Assembly: GCF_000425285.1 (NCBI RefSeq)
Contig: NZ_AUDD01000005.1
Coordinates: 62,001 to 126,000 of the forward strand
DNA length: 64,000 nucleotides
Reading direction: 5' to 3'
Source: Acidipropionibacterium jensenii DSM 20535
GTDB lineage: Bacteria; Actinomycetota; Actinomycetes; Propionibacteriales; Propionibacteriaceae
The position numbers were made by a program, and so were the translations under genes. The notes under the pieces were generated by a model. It saw nothing but the letters and a program-made list of their open reading frames with translations. It did not search any database and had not been told where the DNA came from. Numbering within the stretch: the stretch's first letter is position 1; every line of letters starts with the position of its first letter. Below, piece by piece: positions 38,619-51,491 of this stretch.

Positions 38619-38661
38619 GCGCCGATGAGCCCGGGGCATCGCCCGGCAGGCCCATCGGCGC
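38619..38661 (-). promoter_or_regulatory. Compound hairpin in the rpsG-fusA gap
   Basis: An outer 9-bp stem (38619-38627 with 38653-38661) encloses an inner CCGGG/CCCGG stem (38631-38635 with 38642-38646). It may reduce read-through into fusA or be an RNA processing site. Confidence 0.45.
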
Positions 38662-38688
38662 ACATTCTGCTGCTGACTGCATGGTGGT

Positions 38689-38714
38689 GCCCCCTCGTCC
38701 ATCGACGAGGGGGC
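38689..38714 (-). terminator. Hairpin after rpsG
   Basis: An 11-bp perfect stem (38689-38699 with 38704-38714) with a CATC loop, seven bases past the rpsG stop. It looks like a terminator or attenuator inside the str operon. Confidence 0.6.
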
Positions 38715-38720
38715 GGAGAA

Positions 38721-39191
38721 TCACCAGCGGTAGTGCGCGAAGGCGCGGTTGGCCTCGGCCATCTTGTGGGTGTCCTCGCGACGCTTCACCGAAGCGCCGA
38801 GGCCGTTGGAGGCATCGAGGATCTCATTCATGAGCCGCTCGGCCATGGTCTTCTCCCGACGCTCGCGGGAGAACCCGACCAGCCAGCGCATCGACAGGGT
38901 GGTGGCGCGGGCGGGCTTGACCTCGACGGGCACCTGGTAGGTGGCGCCGCCGACTCGCCGGGACTTGACCTCCAGGGAGGGCTTGATGTTGTCGAGAGCG
39001 CGCTTGAGAGTCTGCACCGGATCGGTGTTGGTCTTGGTGCGGCAGCCCTCGAGGGCGGTGTAGACGATGTCCTGGGCGACGGTCTTCTTGCCGTCCTTGA
39101 GGATCTTGCTCACCAGCTGGGAGACGATCGGAGACCCGTACACCGGGTCGACCATCACGGGGCGCTTGGGCGCCGGTCCCTTACGAGGCAT
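38721..39191 (-). CDS. rpsG: 30S ribosomal protein S7 (uS7)
   Basis: A 156-residue primary rRNA-binding protein that nucleates the small-subunit head. It begins [20 protein letters not shown] and has the S7 signature region [14 protein letters not shown] and [16 protein letters not shown] 39191 has AAGGAG upstream and lies three bases after rpsL. Confidence 0.96.
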   Translation of the reverse strand: MPRKGPAPKRPVMVDPVYGSPIVSQLVSKILKDGKKTVAQDIVYTALEGCRTKTNTDPVQTLKRALDNIKPSLEVKSRRVGGATYQVPVEVKPARATTLSMRWLVGFSRERREKTMAERLMNEILDASNGLGASVKRREDTHKMAEANRAFAHYRW

Positions 39192-39194
39192 GGC

Positions 39195-39566
39195 TCACTT
39201 CTCCTTTTTGGCGCCGTAGTGGCTACGGGCCTGCTTGCGGCCCTTGACACCCTGGGTGTCGAGGGAGCCGCGGACGATCTTGTACCGGACGCCGGGGAGG
39301 TCCTTGACACGGCCGCCGCGCACGAGCACCATCGAGTGCTCCTGCAGGTTGTGACCGATCCCGGGGATGTAGGCCGTGACCTCGATACCCGAGGACAGGC
39401 GCACACGCGCAACCTTGCGAAGGGCCGAGTTCGGCTTCTTCGGGGTGGTGGTGTAGACGCGGGTGCACACGCCACGGCGCTGCGGGGAGCCCTTGAGGGC
39501 AGGCGTCTTGTTCTTGCTGATCTTGTCAGTGCGGCCCTTTCGGACCAACTGCTGGATTGTAGGCAC
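39195..39566 (-). CDS. rpsL: 30S ribosomal protein S12 (uS12)
   Basis: A 123-residue decoding-centre protein. It starts at GTG 39566 ([14 protein letters not shown]). The streptomycin-resistance positions Lys43 ([11 protein letters not shown]) and Lys88 ([11 protein letters not shown]) are wild type, so no ribosomal streptomycin resistance is expected. It leads the str operon, with a promoter about 200 bases upstream. Confidence 0.96.
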   Translation of the reverse strand: MPTIQQLVRKGRTDKISKNKTPALKGSPQRRGVCTRVYTTTPKKPNSALRKVARVRLSSGIEVTAYIPGIGHNLQEHSMVLVRGGRVKDLPGVRYKIVRGSLDTQGVKGRKQARSHYGAKKEK

Positions 39567-39741
39567 CGGCTGGTATCTCTTTCCGTTGGGTTCTTGTTCC
39601 CTGGCTGCGCACCTGGTGCACCGGCGTCGGGATCACCGCTGTCCCTCGCTCTGGCGTCTCAGATACTGTACGAACTCCGCACCGGCGGACCGTCTCGCAG
39701 CAACTCGAGAGGTCGTGTCGCCGTGCCAGGGCACGCACACA

Positions 39742-39762
39742 GTGTCCGGGCACACCGGACAC
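39742..39762. promoter_or_regulatory. Perfect palindrome just downstream of the str promoter
   Basis: GTGTCCGG-N5-CCGGACAC lies at about +2 to +22 relative to the predicted rpsL transcription start. It could be a DNA operator or form a hairpin at the very 5' end of the rpsL mRNA. Confidence 0.5.
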
Positions 39763-39770
39763 GGTAGTGA

Positions 39771-39799
39771 AGAATATCTCTGCGCGGCCCGATTGGCAA
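39771..39799 (-). promoter_or_regulatory. Promoter of rpsL-rpsG-fusA
   Basis: TTGCCA (39794-39799) and TATTCT (39771-39776) on the minus strand, spacer 17. It gives a leader of about 200 bases before rpsL. Confidence 0.6.
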
Positions 39800-39812
39800 A
39801 GACGGTCGGTCG

Positions 39813-39818
39813 TAGGCT
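39813..39818 (+). promoter_or_regulatory. -10 box of the Gfo/Idh/MocA gene (leaderless)
   Basis: TAGGCT ends seven bases before the ATG at 39826; no ribosome site is present. Its upstream region overlaps the -35 of the divergent rpsL promoter. Confidence 0.45.
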
Positions 39819-39825
39819 CTCGGTC

Positions 39826-40845
39826 ATGATCTCGCTCGCCACCATCGGGACCAGCGCCATCACCGAGCATCTGCTCGACGCCGTCGCCGACAGTTCCCGG
39901 ATCCGCCACACCGTCGTCCACTCCCGCAGCGCCGCCCGCGGCCGGGCCTTCGCCGACCAGGTCGGCGTCGACCGGGTGGTGACCACCCTCGAGGAGCTCG
40001 CCGGGTCCGGGATCGACGCGGTCTACATCGCCAGCCCCAATGCCCTGCACCACGACCAGGCCCGGGCCATGCTGCGGGCCGGCAAGCACGTCCTGGTCGA
40101 GAAGTCGGCCTGCGTCACCCCCGCCGGCTGGCAGGATCTGGTCGACCTCGCCCGGGCCAGGGGGCTGGCCCTGCTGGAGGCCAACCGCAACTCGGTGTGG
40201 CACCCGGGCACCGCGGCCCTGCGCGAGGCACTCCCCCGGCTCGGCAGGATCCGGCTGTCCCAGCTGGGCTACTGCCAGCGGTCCAGCCGGTACGACCGGT
40301 TCCTGGCCGGCCAGACCCCGGGGATCTTCGACCCGGCGATGGGGGCCGGTGCCCTGATGGACATCGGCACCTACGCCCTGGAGGCGATGATCGAGCTCTT
40401 CGGCCAGCCCCCGACCTTCAGCACCGAGGCCGTTCTCATCGGGCACCAGCAGCCCGGGACCGCCGACCGGCAGGATCGACCGCTCGATCCGTCGATCGAC
40501 GGGGCTGGCGTCCTGACCGCCCGGTACCCCGGCCATCTGTGCACGGTGACCTGGTCGAAGATCAGCGACTCCAGTGCCCCGAGCGTGATTCAGGGGGAGG
40601 ACGCCACCCTCACCGCCGACTCCATCGAGGACCCCTCGCAGCTCACCCTCACCGCCAGGGGGTCGCGCCAGGTGATCGAGATCCCGCGCCGCCGGATCCG
40701 CGACATGGGTCACGAGTTGGAGGCCTTCGCCGACGCCGTGGAGGATCCCTCCCGCTGCTCACTCCCCCAGCGCTGGACGGCCCAGCGGCTCGACCTGATG
40801 GCCGAGATCCGTCGCCGCACGGGTGTCCGGCTGGCGGGCAGCTGA
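39826..40845 (+). CDS. Gfo/Idh/MocA-family oxidoreductase
   Basis: A 339-residue NAD(P)-dependent oxidoreductase. The N-terminal Rossmann domain has the altered start LATIGTSAITEHLL (GTSAIT in place of GxGxxG), then AVYIASPNALHH and the conserved GKHVLVEKSA (EKP-type) motif. The C-terminal alpha/beta domain has GALMDIGTYALEAMIELFG, where the D-G-x-Y-positions are typical. The sugar or polyol substrate is unknown. It ends 13 bases from the stop of the convergent LPSTG protein gene. Confidence 0.88.
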   Translation: MISLATIGTSAITEHLLDAVADSSRIRHTVVHSRSAARGRAFADQVGVDRVVTTLEELAGSGIDAVYIASPNALHHDQARAMLRAGKHVLVEKSACVTPAGWQDLVDLARARGLALLEANRNSVWHPGTAALREALPRLGRIRLSQLGYCQRSSRYDRFLAGQTPGIFDPAMGAGALMDIGTYALEAMIELFGQPPTFSTEAVLIGHQQPGTADRQDRPLDPSIDGAGVLTARYPGHLCTVTWSKISDSSAPSVIQGEDATLTADSIEDPSQLTLTARGSRQVIEIPRRRIRDMGHELEAFADAVEDPSRCSLPQRWTAQRLDLMAEIRRRTGVRLAGS

Positions 40846-40858
40846 GCTTCGGGTCGGA

Positions 40859-41914
40859 TCAGGCGCCGGTGCTGGGCAGACCGGGCCGCCCGCCGGTCCC
40901 GGAACTCTGCGGGGTCGACGTCGTCACCGTGGAGATCGGTGCGACCGGTCGGGTCGGGGCGCTGGCCCCACCGGGTCCGGCGCTGTCGGACTCGGCCCAG
41001 GAGAACCCGGCCGTCCTGGTGTAGGTCGATCCCTTGATGGTGATCGTGTACGACCCGCCGCCCAGGTAGGGCAGGGTCACATCGGGGAAGACATTGCGGC
41101 GCGCGTCGCCGGTCGCGGTGGCCGTCGTCGTCCAGCTCCTCGATCCGCCGCCGGCCCGGGAGACCGTGAAGGTCACCCGCTCGCCGTCGGTGAACCCGTA
41201 GCTGGTGAGGGTGATCCTGTCATTGCGGTGCCAGCTGCTCCTGGAGAAGCCGATGCCGGTCGGGAAGGCCAGCACGTCGGCCTGTTCCGACTCGTCGCCG
41301 TGGTACTCGTCGCCGATCACGCACACCGCGACCGCCGAGTACCACCCCGGGGTCCTGGCCGTCACCGTCGTGGTGGCGCTGGCGGTGGTGAAGTCGGTGA
41401 CGTCGGCGTCGTCCCAGTCGTCCGCCTCGGGACCCAGGACCGCCAGCTCGATGCCAGTCGCCGGCGTCTGGCAGCCGGTCACCGTGAAGGTGATCGTCAT
41501 CGGGGCGTCTCCCTCGGCGGGGCTGGCCACCACCGTCGGGGTCGGCAGGTCCAGGCCCTCGTCGGAGGGGTCGTCCGTGGGGTCGTCGGAGTCGGCGGGG
41601 ATCGAGGCCGAGCCGGAGGGGTCCGTCGCCCCGGAGGGGGAACCCGTGGGGGTCGGGTCCGCGGAACCGGCCGAGTCGGTGGGGCTGGCAGGGTCTGCGG
41701 GACTGGCAGGGGCCGAGGTGGTACCGGCGGACTGCCCGGCCCCGGCCGAGGGGGCCGATCCCGAACCGTCCCCGCCGGCCGAGGGGGTGGCGGAGGTCTG
41801 GGAGGAGGTGGCGCCGGCCGCCGGGTCGTCGGCCATCGCCAGGGAGGCGCCGAGGGGGCCTGTCAGCATCGCCAGGCACAGAGATCCGGACACGAGATAC
41901 CTGCTGCGGGACAT
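40859..41914 (-). CDS. Secreted surface protein ending in LPSTG
   Basis: A 351-residue exported protein. A signal peptide (about residues 1-28, cleaved after AMA) is followed by a low-complexity Ser/Pro/Thr/Gly/Asp stalk (to about 115) and then one or two beta-sandwich-like domains. Short motifs such as GDEYHGDESEQAD and DRITLTSYGF are visible but I recognise no named family. The chain ends GLPSTGA: a sortase LPXTG motif at residues 346-350 with only one residue after it, so the hydrophobic helix and basic tail needed for cell-wall sorting are missing. The stop lies 13 bases from the convergent oxidoreductase gene. GAGAGG precedes ATG 41914. Confidence 0.8.
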   Translation of the reverse strand: MSRSRYLVSGSLCLAMLTGPLGASLAMADDPAAGATSSQTSATPSAGGDGSGSAPSAGAGQSAGTTSAPASPADPASPTDSAGSADPTPTGSPSGATDPSGSASIPADSDDPTDDPSDEGLDLPTPTVVASPAEGDAPMTITFTVTGCQTPATGIELAVLGPEADDWDDADVTDFTTASATTTVTARTPGWYSAVAVCVIGDEYHGDESEQADVLAFPTGIGFSRSSWHRNDRITLTSYGFTDGERVTFTVSRAGGGSRSWTTTATATGDARRNVFPDVTLPYLGGGSYTITIKGSTYTRTAGFSWAESDSAGPGGASAPTRPVAPISTVTTSTPQSSGTGGRPGLPSTGA

Positions 41915-42033
41915 GGGTCGGCCTCTCTCGACGACTGCTGAACCCGGTTCACGGGCGGTCGCTGCGAACGCTATCGCATCGCCGAGCCAGATCGCATCCA
42001 TCGGCGACATGTCGGGCCGAGCGGGAGACATGA

Positions 42034-42079
42034 CAGGGGCCGCGGGCCACCTCCCTGAGGAGGATGCCCGCGGCCCCTG
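42034..42079 (-). terminator. Terminator of the rpoBC operon
   Basis: A 14-bp perfect stem (42034-42047 with 42066-42079) encloses a second CCTCC/GGAGG stem. It begins 16 bases past the rpoC stop. Confidence 0.8.
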
Positions 42080-42095
42080 ACCGAACCTGTCGGTG

Positions 42096-45974
<3,879 letters not shown>

Positions 45975-46160
45975 AGTGCTTCTCTTTCCCCCACCCGTGG
46001 GTGGGCGGTAGCCCCTCCTCGCCAGGAGAGGTCCCTGTCGGGGCGTCTGCGGCGGCGGGTTGTCCAGGCCCTCCGTCACCCCGTGTGAAAGTTGTTGAGG
46101 GTGAAGTGATTCAGGATGAAGTGGCTGCGGGGAGGACCTCCCGGTCCCGCCCCGCGGTCA

Positions 46161-46192
46161 CCCCCTGCCGACCCCCTCGGATCGGCAGGGGG
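46161..46192 (-). promoter_or_regulatory. Hairpin between rpoB and rpoC
   Basis: An 11-bp perfect stem (46161-46171 with 46182-46192), loop of ten, begins seven bases past the rpoB stop. It resembles a terminator, yet rpoC has no obvious promoter of its own, so it may be an attenuator or processing site. The rest of the gap holds a short direct repeat (TGAAGTG, 46102-46108 and 46118-46124). Confidence 0.5.
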
Positions 46193-46198
46193 TCGCGG

Positions 46199-49100
46199 TC
46201 AGTCCGCCATCGCGTTGTCGGCGCCGGGACGGCGCGACAGGTCGATGCCCAAACCGGAGGGCCTCAGGTCCTCATCGGACTCGCGCAGGTCGATCTCCAT
46301 GCCCTCGGAGTTCAACACCTCCACGTTCAGGCACAGCGACTTCATCTCCTTGACGAGCACCTTGAAGGACTCCGGGATACCGGGCTCCGAGATGTTCTCG
46401 CCCTTGACGATCGCCTCGTAGACCTTGACGCGGCCGGGCACGTCGTCGGACTTGATGGTCAGCAGCTCCTGCAGGGCCCAGGCGGCCCCGTAGGCCTCCA
46501 TCGCCCAGACCTCCATCTCGCCGAACCGCTGTCCGCCGAACTGGGCCTTACCGCCCAGCGGCTGCTGGGTGATCATCGAGTAGGGGCCGGTGGAACGGGC
46601 GTGGATCTTGTCGTCGACCAGGTGGTGCAGCTTCAGCTCGTACATGTAGCCGACGCCGACCTTTTTGGGGAAGGGCTCCCCGGTGCGGCCGTCGTACATG
46701 ACAGCCTTGCCGTCCGGGTCGACCAGCCGGTTGCCGTCGCGGTCCGGGATGCCGTTGGTGAGCAGCCCGGTGATCTCGTACTCCTTGGCACCGTCGAAGA
46801 CCGGGGTGGCCAGACGGGAGTCCGGACCGACCTGGGCCAGTCCGACATCGCGCAGCCGCTCGGCCCAGTCGCCCTCGGCCTGGGTGATGTCCCAGCCGGA
46901 GTGGGCGATCCAACCCAGGTGCATCTCGAGCACCTGGCCGACGTTCATCCGGGAGGGCACGCCCAGCGGGTTGAGGACCATGTCGACCGGGGTGCCGTCC
47001 TCCATGAAGGGCATGTCCTCGATCGGCAGGATCTTCGAGATGACGCCCTTGTTGCCGTGCCGGCCGGAGAGCTTGTCACCCACCTGGATCTTGCGCTTCT
47101 GGGCCACGTAGACGCGGACCATCTGGTTGACCCCGGGGGCCAGCTCGTCGCCCTCGTCGGCGTCGAAGATGCGCACGCCGATGACGGTGCCCTCCTCGCC
47201 GTGCGGCACCTTGAGGGAGGTGTCGCGGACCTCGCGGGCCTTCTCGCCGAAGATGGCGCGCAGCAGGCGCTCCTCGGGGGTGAGCTCGGTCTCCCCCTTC
47301 GGGGTGACCTTGCCGACCAGGATGTCACCGGTGCCGACCTCGGCGCCGATCCGGACGATGCCGTTCTCGTCGAGGTTGGCCAGCATGTCGTCGGAGACGT
47401 TCGGAATGTCCCGGGTGATCTCCTCGGCGCCCAGCTTGGTGTCGCGGGCGTCGACCTCGTGCTCCTCGATGTGGATCGAGGTGAGGACGTCGTCCTGAAC
47501 GATCCGCTGGGACAGCACGATGGCGTCCTCGTAGTTCAGACCCTGCCAGGGCATGAAGGCGGTGAGCACGTTGCGGCCCAGGGCCAGCTCGCCACGATCG
47601 GTCGACGGGCCGTCGGCCAGCGGGGTGCCGACCTCGACGCGCTGACCGGCCTCCACGACCGGACGCTGGTTGATGCAGGTGCCGGCGTTGGAACGGCGGA
47701 ACTTCTCCAGCTTGTAGGTCTGGTAGGTGCCGTCGTCGCAGGCGATGTCGACCAGGTCGGCCGAGACCGACAGCACGCTGCCGGCCTTCTCGGCCAGGGT
47801 GACCTCGCCGACGTCGGTCGCGCAGCGGTACTCCATGCCGGTACCGACCAGGGGGGCCTCGGTCTTGATGAGCGGGACCGCCTGGCGCTGCATGTTGGCG
47901 CCCATCAGGGCTCGCGATGCGTCGTCGTGCTCCAGGAACGGGATCAGCGCCGAACCCACCGACACCATCTGGCGCGGGGAGACGTCCATGTAGTTGACGT
48001 CGGAGGGCGGAACCTCGTCGGGGTCGCCGTGGCGCTTGCGCACCAGGACGCGGTCGTCGGCGAAGGTGCCGTCGTCGTTCAGCGGGTCATTGGCCTGGGC
48101 GATGAGGAAGTGCTCCTCCTCGTCGGCGGTGAGGTAGTCGACGTCGTCGGTCACGACACCGTCGATCACCTTGCGGTAGGGGGTCTCGATGAACCCGAAG
48201 GCGTTGACCCGGGCGAAGGAGGCCAGCGAACCGATCAGTCCGATGTTGGGGCCCTCAGGGGTCTCGATCGGGCACATCCGGCCGTAGTGCGACGGGTGGA
48301 CGTCGCGGACCTCCATCTGGGCGCGGTCACGGGAGATACCGCCGGGGCCCAGGGCCGACAGGCGGCGCTTGTGGGTCATCTCAGCCAGCGGGTTGTTCTG
48401 GTCCATGAACTGCGACAGCTGGGAGGTTCCGAAGAACTCCTTGATCGCGGCGGTCACCGGGCGGATGTTGATCAGGGTCTGCGGGGTGATCGCCTCGATG
48501 TCCTGAGTGGTCATCCGGTCGCGGACCACGCGCTCCATCCGGCCCATGCCGGTGCGCAGCTGGTTCTGGATCAGCTCACCGACCGTGCGCAGTCGACGAT
48601 TGCCGAAGTGGTCGATGTCGTCGGGCTCCACGATGAGGTTCGGGCGGCCCTCGCGCGGGATCTCGTCGGTCCCCTCGTGCAGCTCGCAGATGTAGTGGAT
48701 GGCCGCGACGATGTCGTCGATGGTCAGCACCTGGGTGTCGAAGGGCAGGTCGAGACCGAGCTTCTTGTTGATCTTGTACCGGCCGACCTTGGCCAGGTCG
48801 TAGCGCTTGGAGTTGAAGTAGTAGTTCTCCAGCAGCTGCTGGGCGGCATCGCGGGCCGGCGGCTCACCGGGACGCAGCTTCTTGTAGATGTCGAGAAGAG
48901 CCTGGTCCTGGGTCTCGATCCCGTGATCCTTATCCAGGGTCTGACGGATCGCCTCGTACTGGCCGAACTCCTCGAGGATCCGCTCGGGGGTCCACCCGAG
49001 AGCCTTGAGGAAGACGGTGATGTTCTGCTTGCGCTTGCGGTCGAGTCGCACGCCGACGGTGTCGCGCTTGTCGATCTCGAACTCCAGCCAGGCGCCCCTG

Positions 49101-49681
49101 CTGGGGATCACCTTGCAGGTGTAGATATCCTTGTCGGAGGTCTTGTCGGGGGTGCGCTCGAAGTACACGCCCGGGGACCGGACCAGCTGGGAGACGACCA
49201 CCCGCTCGGTGCCGTTGACGATGAAGGTGCCCTTGGCGGTCATCAGCGGGAAGTCGCCGATGAACACGGTCTGGGACTTGATCTCACCGGTCTCGTTGTT
49301 GGTGAACTCCGCGGTCACGAAGAGCGGCGCCGCATAGGTGGCGTCGCGGTCCTTGCACTCGTCGACGGTGTGCTTGGGATCCTCGAACCGGTGATCGCGG
49401 AAGGACAGCGACATCGTCTCGCCGTAGTCCTCGATCGGGGAGATCTCCTCAAAGACCTCCTCCAGTCCCGACTTGGTGTTGACGTCGGTGCGACCCTGGG
49501 CCAGCGCCTCCTCGACATGGGACTGCCAGATATCGTTTCCCACGAGCCAGTTGAACGACTCGACCTGCAGGTCAAGCAGGTTGGGCAGTTCGAGTGGTTC
49601 GCGAATCTTGGCGAATGAGATTCTCCCGCTCTGAGGGGAGATGACGTTGGTGTTCTTCGACGCGGTGCGCGTGGCGGCCAA
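46199..49681 (-). CDS. rpoB: RNA polymerase beta subunit
   Basis: A 1160-residue subunit. I start it at TTG 49681 ([12 protein letters not shown]), seven bases after GGAAGGA; rpoB of other actinobacteria also starts at TTG. The rifampicin region (about 418-450) reads [20 protein letters not shown], then LSALGPGG, wild type at the key Asp, His and Ser positions, so rifampicin sensitivity is expected. The conserved [12 protein letters not shown] and [20 protein letters not shown] motifs are present. Confidence 0.97.
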   Translation of the reverse strand: MAATRTASKNTNVISPQSGRISFAKIREPLELPNLLDLQVESFNWLVGNDIWQSHVEEALAQGRTDVNTKSGLEEVFEEISPIEDYGETMSLSFRDHRFEDPKHTVDECKDRDATYAAPLFVTAEFTNNETGEIKSQTVFIGDFPLMTAKGTFIVNGTERVVVSQLVRSPGVYFERTPDKTSDKDIYTCKVIPSRGAWLEFEIDKRDTVGVRLDRKRKQNITVFLKALGWTPERILEEFGQYEAIRQTLDKDHGIETQDQALLDIYKKLRPGEPPARDAAQQLLENYYFNSKRYDLAKVGRYKINKKLGLDLPFDTQVLTIDDIVAAIHYICELHEGTDEIPREGRPNLIVEPDDIDHFGNRRLRTVGELIQNQLRTGMGRMERVVRDRMTTQDIEAITPQTLINIRPVTAAIKEFFGTSQLSQFMDQNNPLAEMTHKRRLSALGPGGISRDRAQMEVRDVHPSHYGRMCPIETPEGPNIGLIGSLASFARVNAFGFIETPYRKVIDGVVTDDVDYLTADEEEHFLIAQANDPLNDDGTFADDRVLVRKRHGDPDEVPPSDVNYMDVSPRQMVSVGSALIPFLEHDDASRALMGANMQRQAVPLIKTEAPLVGTGMEYRCATDVGEVTLAEKAGSVLSVSADLVDIACDDGTYQTYKLEKFRRSNAGTCINQRPVVEAGQRVEVGTPLADGPSTDRGELALGRNVLTAFMPWQGLNYEDAIVLSQRIVQDDVLTSIHIEEHEVDARDTKLGAEEITRDIPNVSDDMLANLDENGIVRIGAEVGTGDILVGKVTPKGETELTPEERLLRAIFGEKAREVRDTSLKVPHGEEGTVIGVRIFDADEGDELAPGVNQMVRVYVAQKRKIQVGDKLSGRHGNKGVISKILPIEDMPFMEDGTPVDMVLNPLGVPSRMNVGQVLEMHLGWIAHSGWDITQAEGDWAERLRDVGLAQVGPDSRLATPVFDGAKEYEITGLLTNGIPDRDGNRLVDPDGKAVMYDGRTGEPFPKKVGVGYMYELKLHHLVDDKIHARSTGPYSMITQQPLGGKAQFGGQRFGEMEVWAMEAYGAAWALQELLTIKSDDVPGRVKVYEAIVKGENISEPGIPESFKVLVKEMKSLCLNVEVLNSEGMEIDLRESDEDLRPSGLGIDLSRRPGADNAMAD

Positions 49682-49789
49682 GGTGCGGTCCTTCCGAGAA
49701 CTCCTGAGTGGTGGGTGACACCAGTCTGGCGGCATGCAGAAAGGCCCATGTCAAGCACGGGCTTTCGTTGTCATTTGGGGCAAGAAGAC

Positions 49790-49818
49790 AGGATAGACCG
49801 TACTGTACCACAGCACAA
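49790..49818 (-). promoter_or_regulatory. Promoter of rpoB-rpoC
   Basis: TTGTGC (49813-49818) and TATCCT (49790-49795) on the minus strand with a 17-base spacer, giving a 5' UTR of about 100 bases. The rest of 49682-50006 holds only this promoter and the rplL terminators. Confidence 0.7.
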
Positions 49819-49918
49819 GTCGGGACCACCACACCGTGGCCCTGCGGGTTCTCCTGCACTGTGCCGTACCGAGCGGGTCCCGCGCAACCCGGCCGGCGCC
49901 CGCGCCCACAGACGCGAG

Positions 49919-49946
49919 GAGCCCACCCGGAATCCCGGGCGGGCTC
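49919..49946 (-). terminator. Second terminator hairpin after rplL
   Basis: A 12-bp stem with one mismatch (49919-49930 with 49935-49946) and an AATC loop. Confidence 0.6.
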
Positions 49947-49956
49947 AACGATCAGA

Positions 49957-49978
49957 CGGTCCTCACGGCGGAGGACCG
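49957..49978 (-). terminator. First terminator hairpin after rplL
   Basis: An 8-bp perfect stem (49957-49964 with 49971-49978), loop of six, 28 bases past the rplL stop; in tandem with 49919-49946. Confidence 0.55.
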
Positions 49979-50006
49979 CCCGACCATCACATCTCGGTGA
50001 CCTGGG

Positions 50007-50396
50007 TCACTTGAGGGTGACGGTGGCGCCGGCGGCCTCGAGGGCCTCCTTGGCCTTGTTCGCGTCGTCCTTCTTGGCCTTCTCGAGAACCGGCTTCGGG
50101 GCGGCCTCGACGAGGTCCTTGGCGTCCTTCAGACCAAGGCTGGTGAGGGCGCGAACCTCCTTGATGACCTGGATCTTCTTGTCGCCGACGGACTCGAGGA
50201 TGACGTCGAACTCATCCTTCTCCTCCTCGCCGGCGCCGGCGTCGCCGCCAGCGGCCGGGGCGGCAGCGGCAACCGCAACCGGGGCGGCTGCGGAGACGTC
50301 GAAGGTCTCCTCGAACTGCTTCACGAACTCGGAGAGCTCGATCAGGGTCATCTCCTTGAAAGCATCAAGGAGCTCGTCGTTGCTGAGCTTCGCCAT
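50007..50396 (-). CDS. rplL: 50S ribosomal protein L7/L12 (bL12)
   Basis: The 129-residue stalk protein that recruits translation GTPases. It has the N-terminal dimerisation domain ([20 protein letters not shown]), an Ala/Pro/Gly hinge, and the C-terminal domain with [26 protein letters not shown] precedes ATG 50396. Confidence 0.97.
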   Translation of the reverse strand: MAKLSNDELLDAFKEMTLIELSEFVKQFEETFDVSAAAPVAVAAAAPAAGGDAGAGEEEKDEFDVILESVGDKKIQVIKEVRALTSLGLKDAKDLVEAAPKPVLEKAKKDDANKAKEALEAAGATVTLK

Positions 50397-50467
50397 AATT
50401 GGGCGTCCTTTCGATGGTTGTGAGGGCTCTGAGCCGCTCACGGTGTTTCTCCTGGGCGATGGACGCC

Positions 50468-51046
50468 TCAGGCGGGTGTGTTCTCCGGCTCCTGGTCGGA
50501 AGCCTCTCCTGCTCCACCGATCACAGAGGGATCGGCAGCAGCCTTCTCCTGCAGGGCGCCGAGGCCGCGAGCGGCCTTGGCGGGCAGGGCGCTGAAGACC
50601 TGGGCGGCCTTCGTGAGGTTGGCCTTGAGGCCACCGGCGAGCTTGGCGAGGAGGACCTCGCGGGACTCGAGATCGGCGAGCTTCTTGACCTCGTCGGCAT
50701 TCAGGACGCGACCGTCCATGTAGCCGCCCTTGACGACCAGCAGCGGGTTGTCCTTGGCGAAGTCCCTCAGACCCTTGGCCGCAGTGGCCACGTCACCCTT
50801 GATGAAGGTCAGGGCCGTGGGGCCGACGAGCTTGTCGTCGAGTCCCTCGATCCCGGCCTGCTGGGCGGCGATACGGGTGAGGGTGTTCTTCGCAACGGCG
50901 TAGGTGGTGTCCGCCCCGAGGGAGCGACGCAGAGTCTGCAGCGCTGACACGGAGAGACCGCGGTACTCGGTCAGCACGGTCGCGTCGGACTCGGAGAACT
51001 TCTCCTTGAGCGATGCGATGGCGGCTGACTTGTCGGTCTTCGCCAT
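50468..51046 (-). CDS. rplJ: 50S ribosomal protein L10 (uL10)
   Basis: A 192-residue stalk base that anchors L7/L12 dimers and, in many bacteria, represses its own mRNA. It starts [17 protein letters not shown] with GAAGGAGACCC upstream. The C-terminal helix is followed by an acidic tail ([13 protein letters not shown]). The leader upstream is about 225 bases and structured. Confidence 0.96.
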   Translation of the reverse strand: MAKTDKSAAIASLKEKFSESDATVLTEYRGLSVSALQTLRRSLGADTTYAVAKNTLTRIAAQQAGIEGLDDKLVGPTALTFIKGDVATAAKGLRDFAKDNPLLVVKGGYMDGRVLNADEVKKLADLESREVLLAKLAGGLKANLTKAAQVFSALPAKAARGLGALQEKAAADPSVIGGAGEASDQEPENTPA

Positions 51047-51159
51047 TGGGTCTCCTTCCCACTTCTTGTACTGCGCACCGCAAGACGCGCTCGCGGTGCC
51101 GTCGCCGCAGACTGCCGACCGGAACGGGTCTCGATCAGGAGGATGTGGGCATGAAAATA

Positions 51160-51182
51160 GCCCCGACGCACAGGCGCGGGGC
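51160..51182 (-). promoter_or_regulatory. Terminator-like hairpin in the rplJ leader
   Basis: GCCCCG/CGGGGC (51160-51165, 51177-51182) with an inner CGC/GCG. On the minus strand it is followed by TATTTTC. It lies inside the leader between the rplJ promoter and start codon, so it may be an attenuator or part of an L10-binding leader. Confidence 0.5.
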
Positions 51183-51279
51183 ACATCGCGACGAATCGCG
51201 ACGACACTCTGACAACCTGCGCGGGCCATCCTGAGGATGCTTGACGGGCGAACCCGACCAGCGGTCAACGGCGGTGCCG

Positions 51280-51309
51280 ATTATAGGCAGGCCACATTCC
51301 CCCGTGCAA
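51280..51309 (-). promoter_or_regulatory. Promoter of rplJ-rplL
   Basis: TTGCAC (51304-51309) and a perfect TATAAT (51280-51285) on the minus strand, spacer 18. Start of transcription about 51273, giving a leader of about 225 bases. Confidence 0.8.
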
Positions 51310-51417
51310 ACCGGAGCCGGTTGCCTCCGTGCCCAGGTGGAGGCCCTGGCAGTGCCGACCAGCAGGCTGGCTCCTCGCCGCGGACCGACACCCGGACTGT
51401 CGAGGGCCAGGACGTGA

Positions 51418-51472
51418 GAATCCCGGCAGCCGGTGTCGGGGCTGGCGCCCCACACACCCGCTGCCGGGATTC
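51418..51472 (-). terminator. Terminator of rplK-rplA
   Basis: A 13-bp outer stem (51418-51430 with 51460-51472) continues into GGTGT/ACACC and GGGGC/GCCCC inner stems, making one long hairpin 20 bases past the rplA stop. It isolates rplKA from rplJL. Confidence 0.8.
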
Positions 51473-51491
51473 CTCGTGGATCGGGATCAGA

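Noticed and set aside
39300-39450. Streptomycin-resistance changes in rpsL
   Set aside because: Lys43 and Lys88 are both intact.
48330-48430. Rifampicin-resistance mutation in rpoB
   Set aside because: The Asp, His and Ser positions of the resistance region are wild type.
46001-49618. Very long open frame on the plus strand over rpoB (about 1200 codons)
   Set aside because: It is the antisense of rpoB, kept open by high GC at third positions. It has no recognisable domains and a Val/Gly/Leu/Asp-biased composition.
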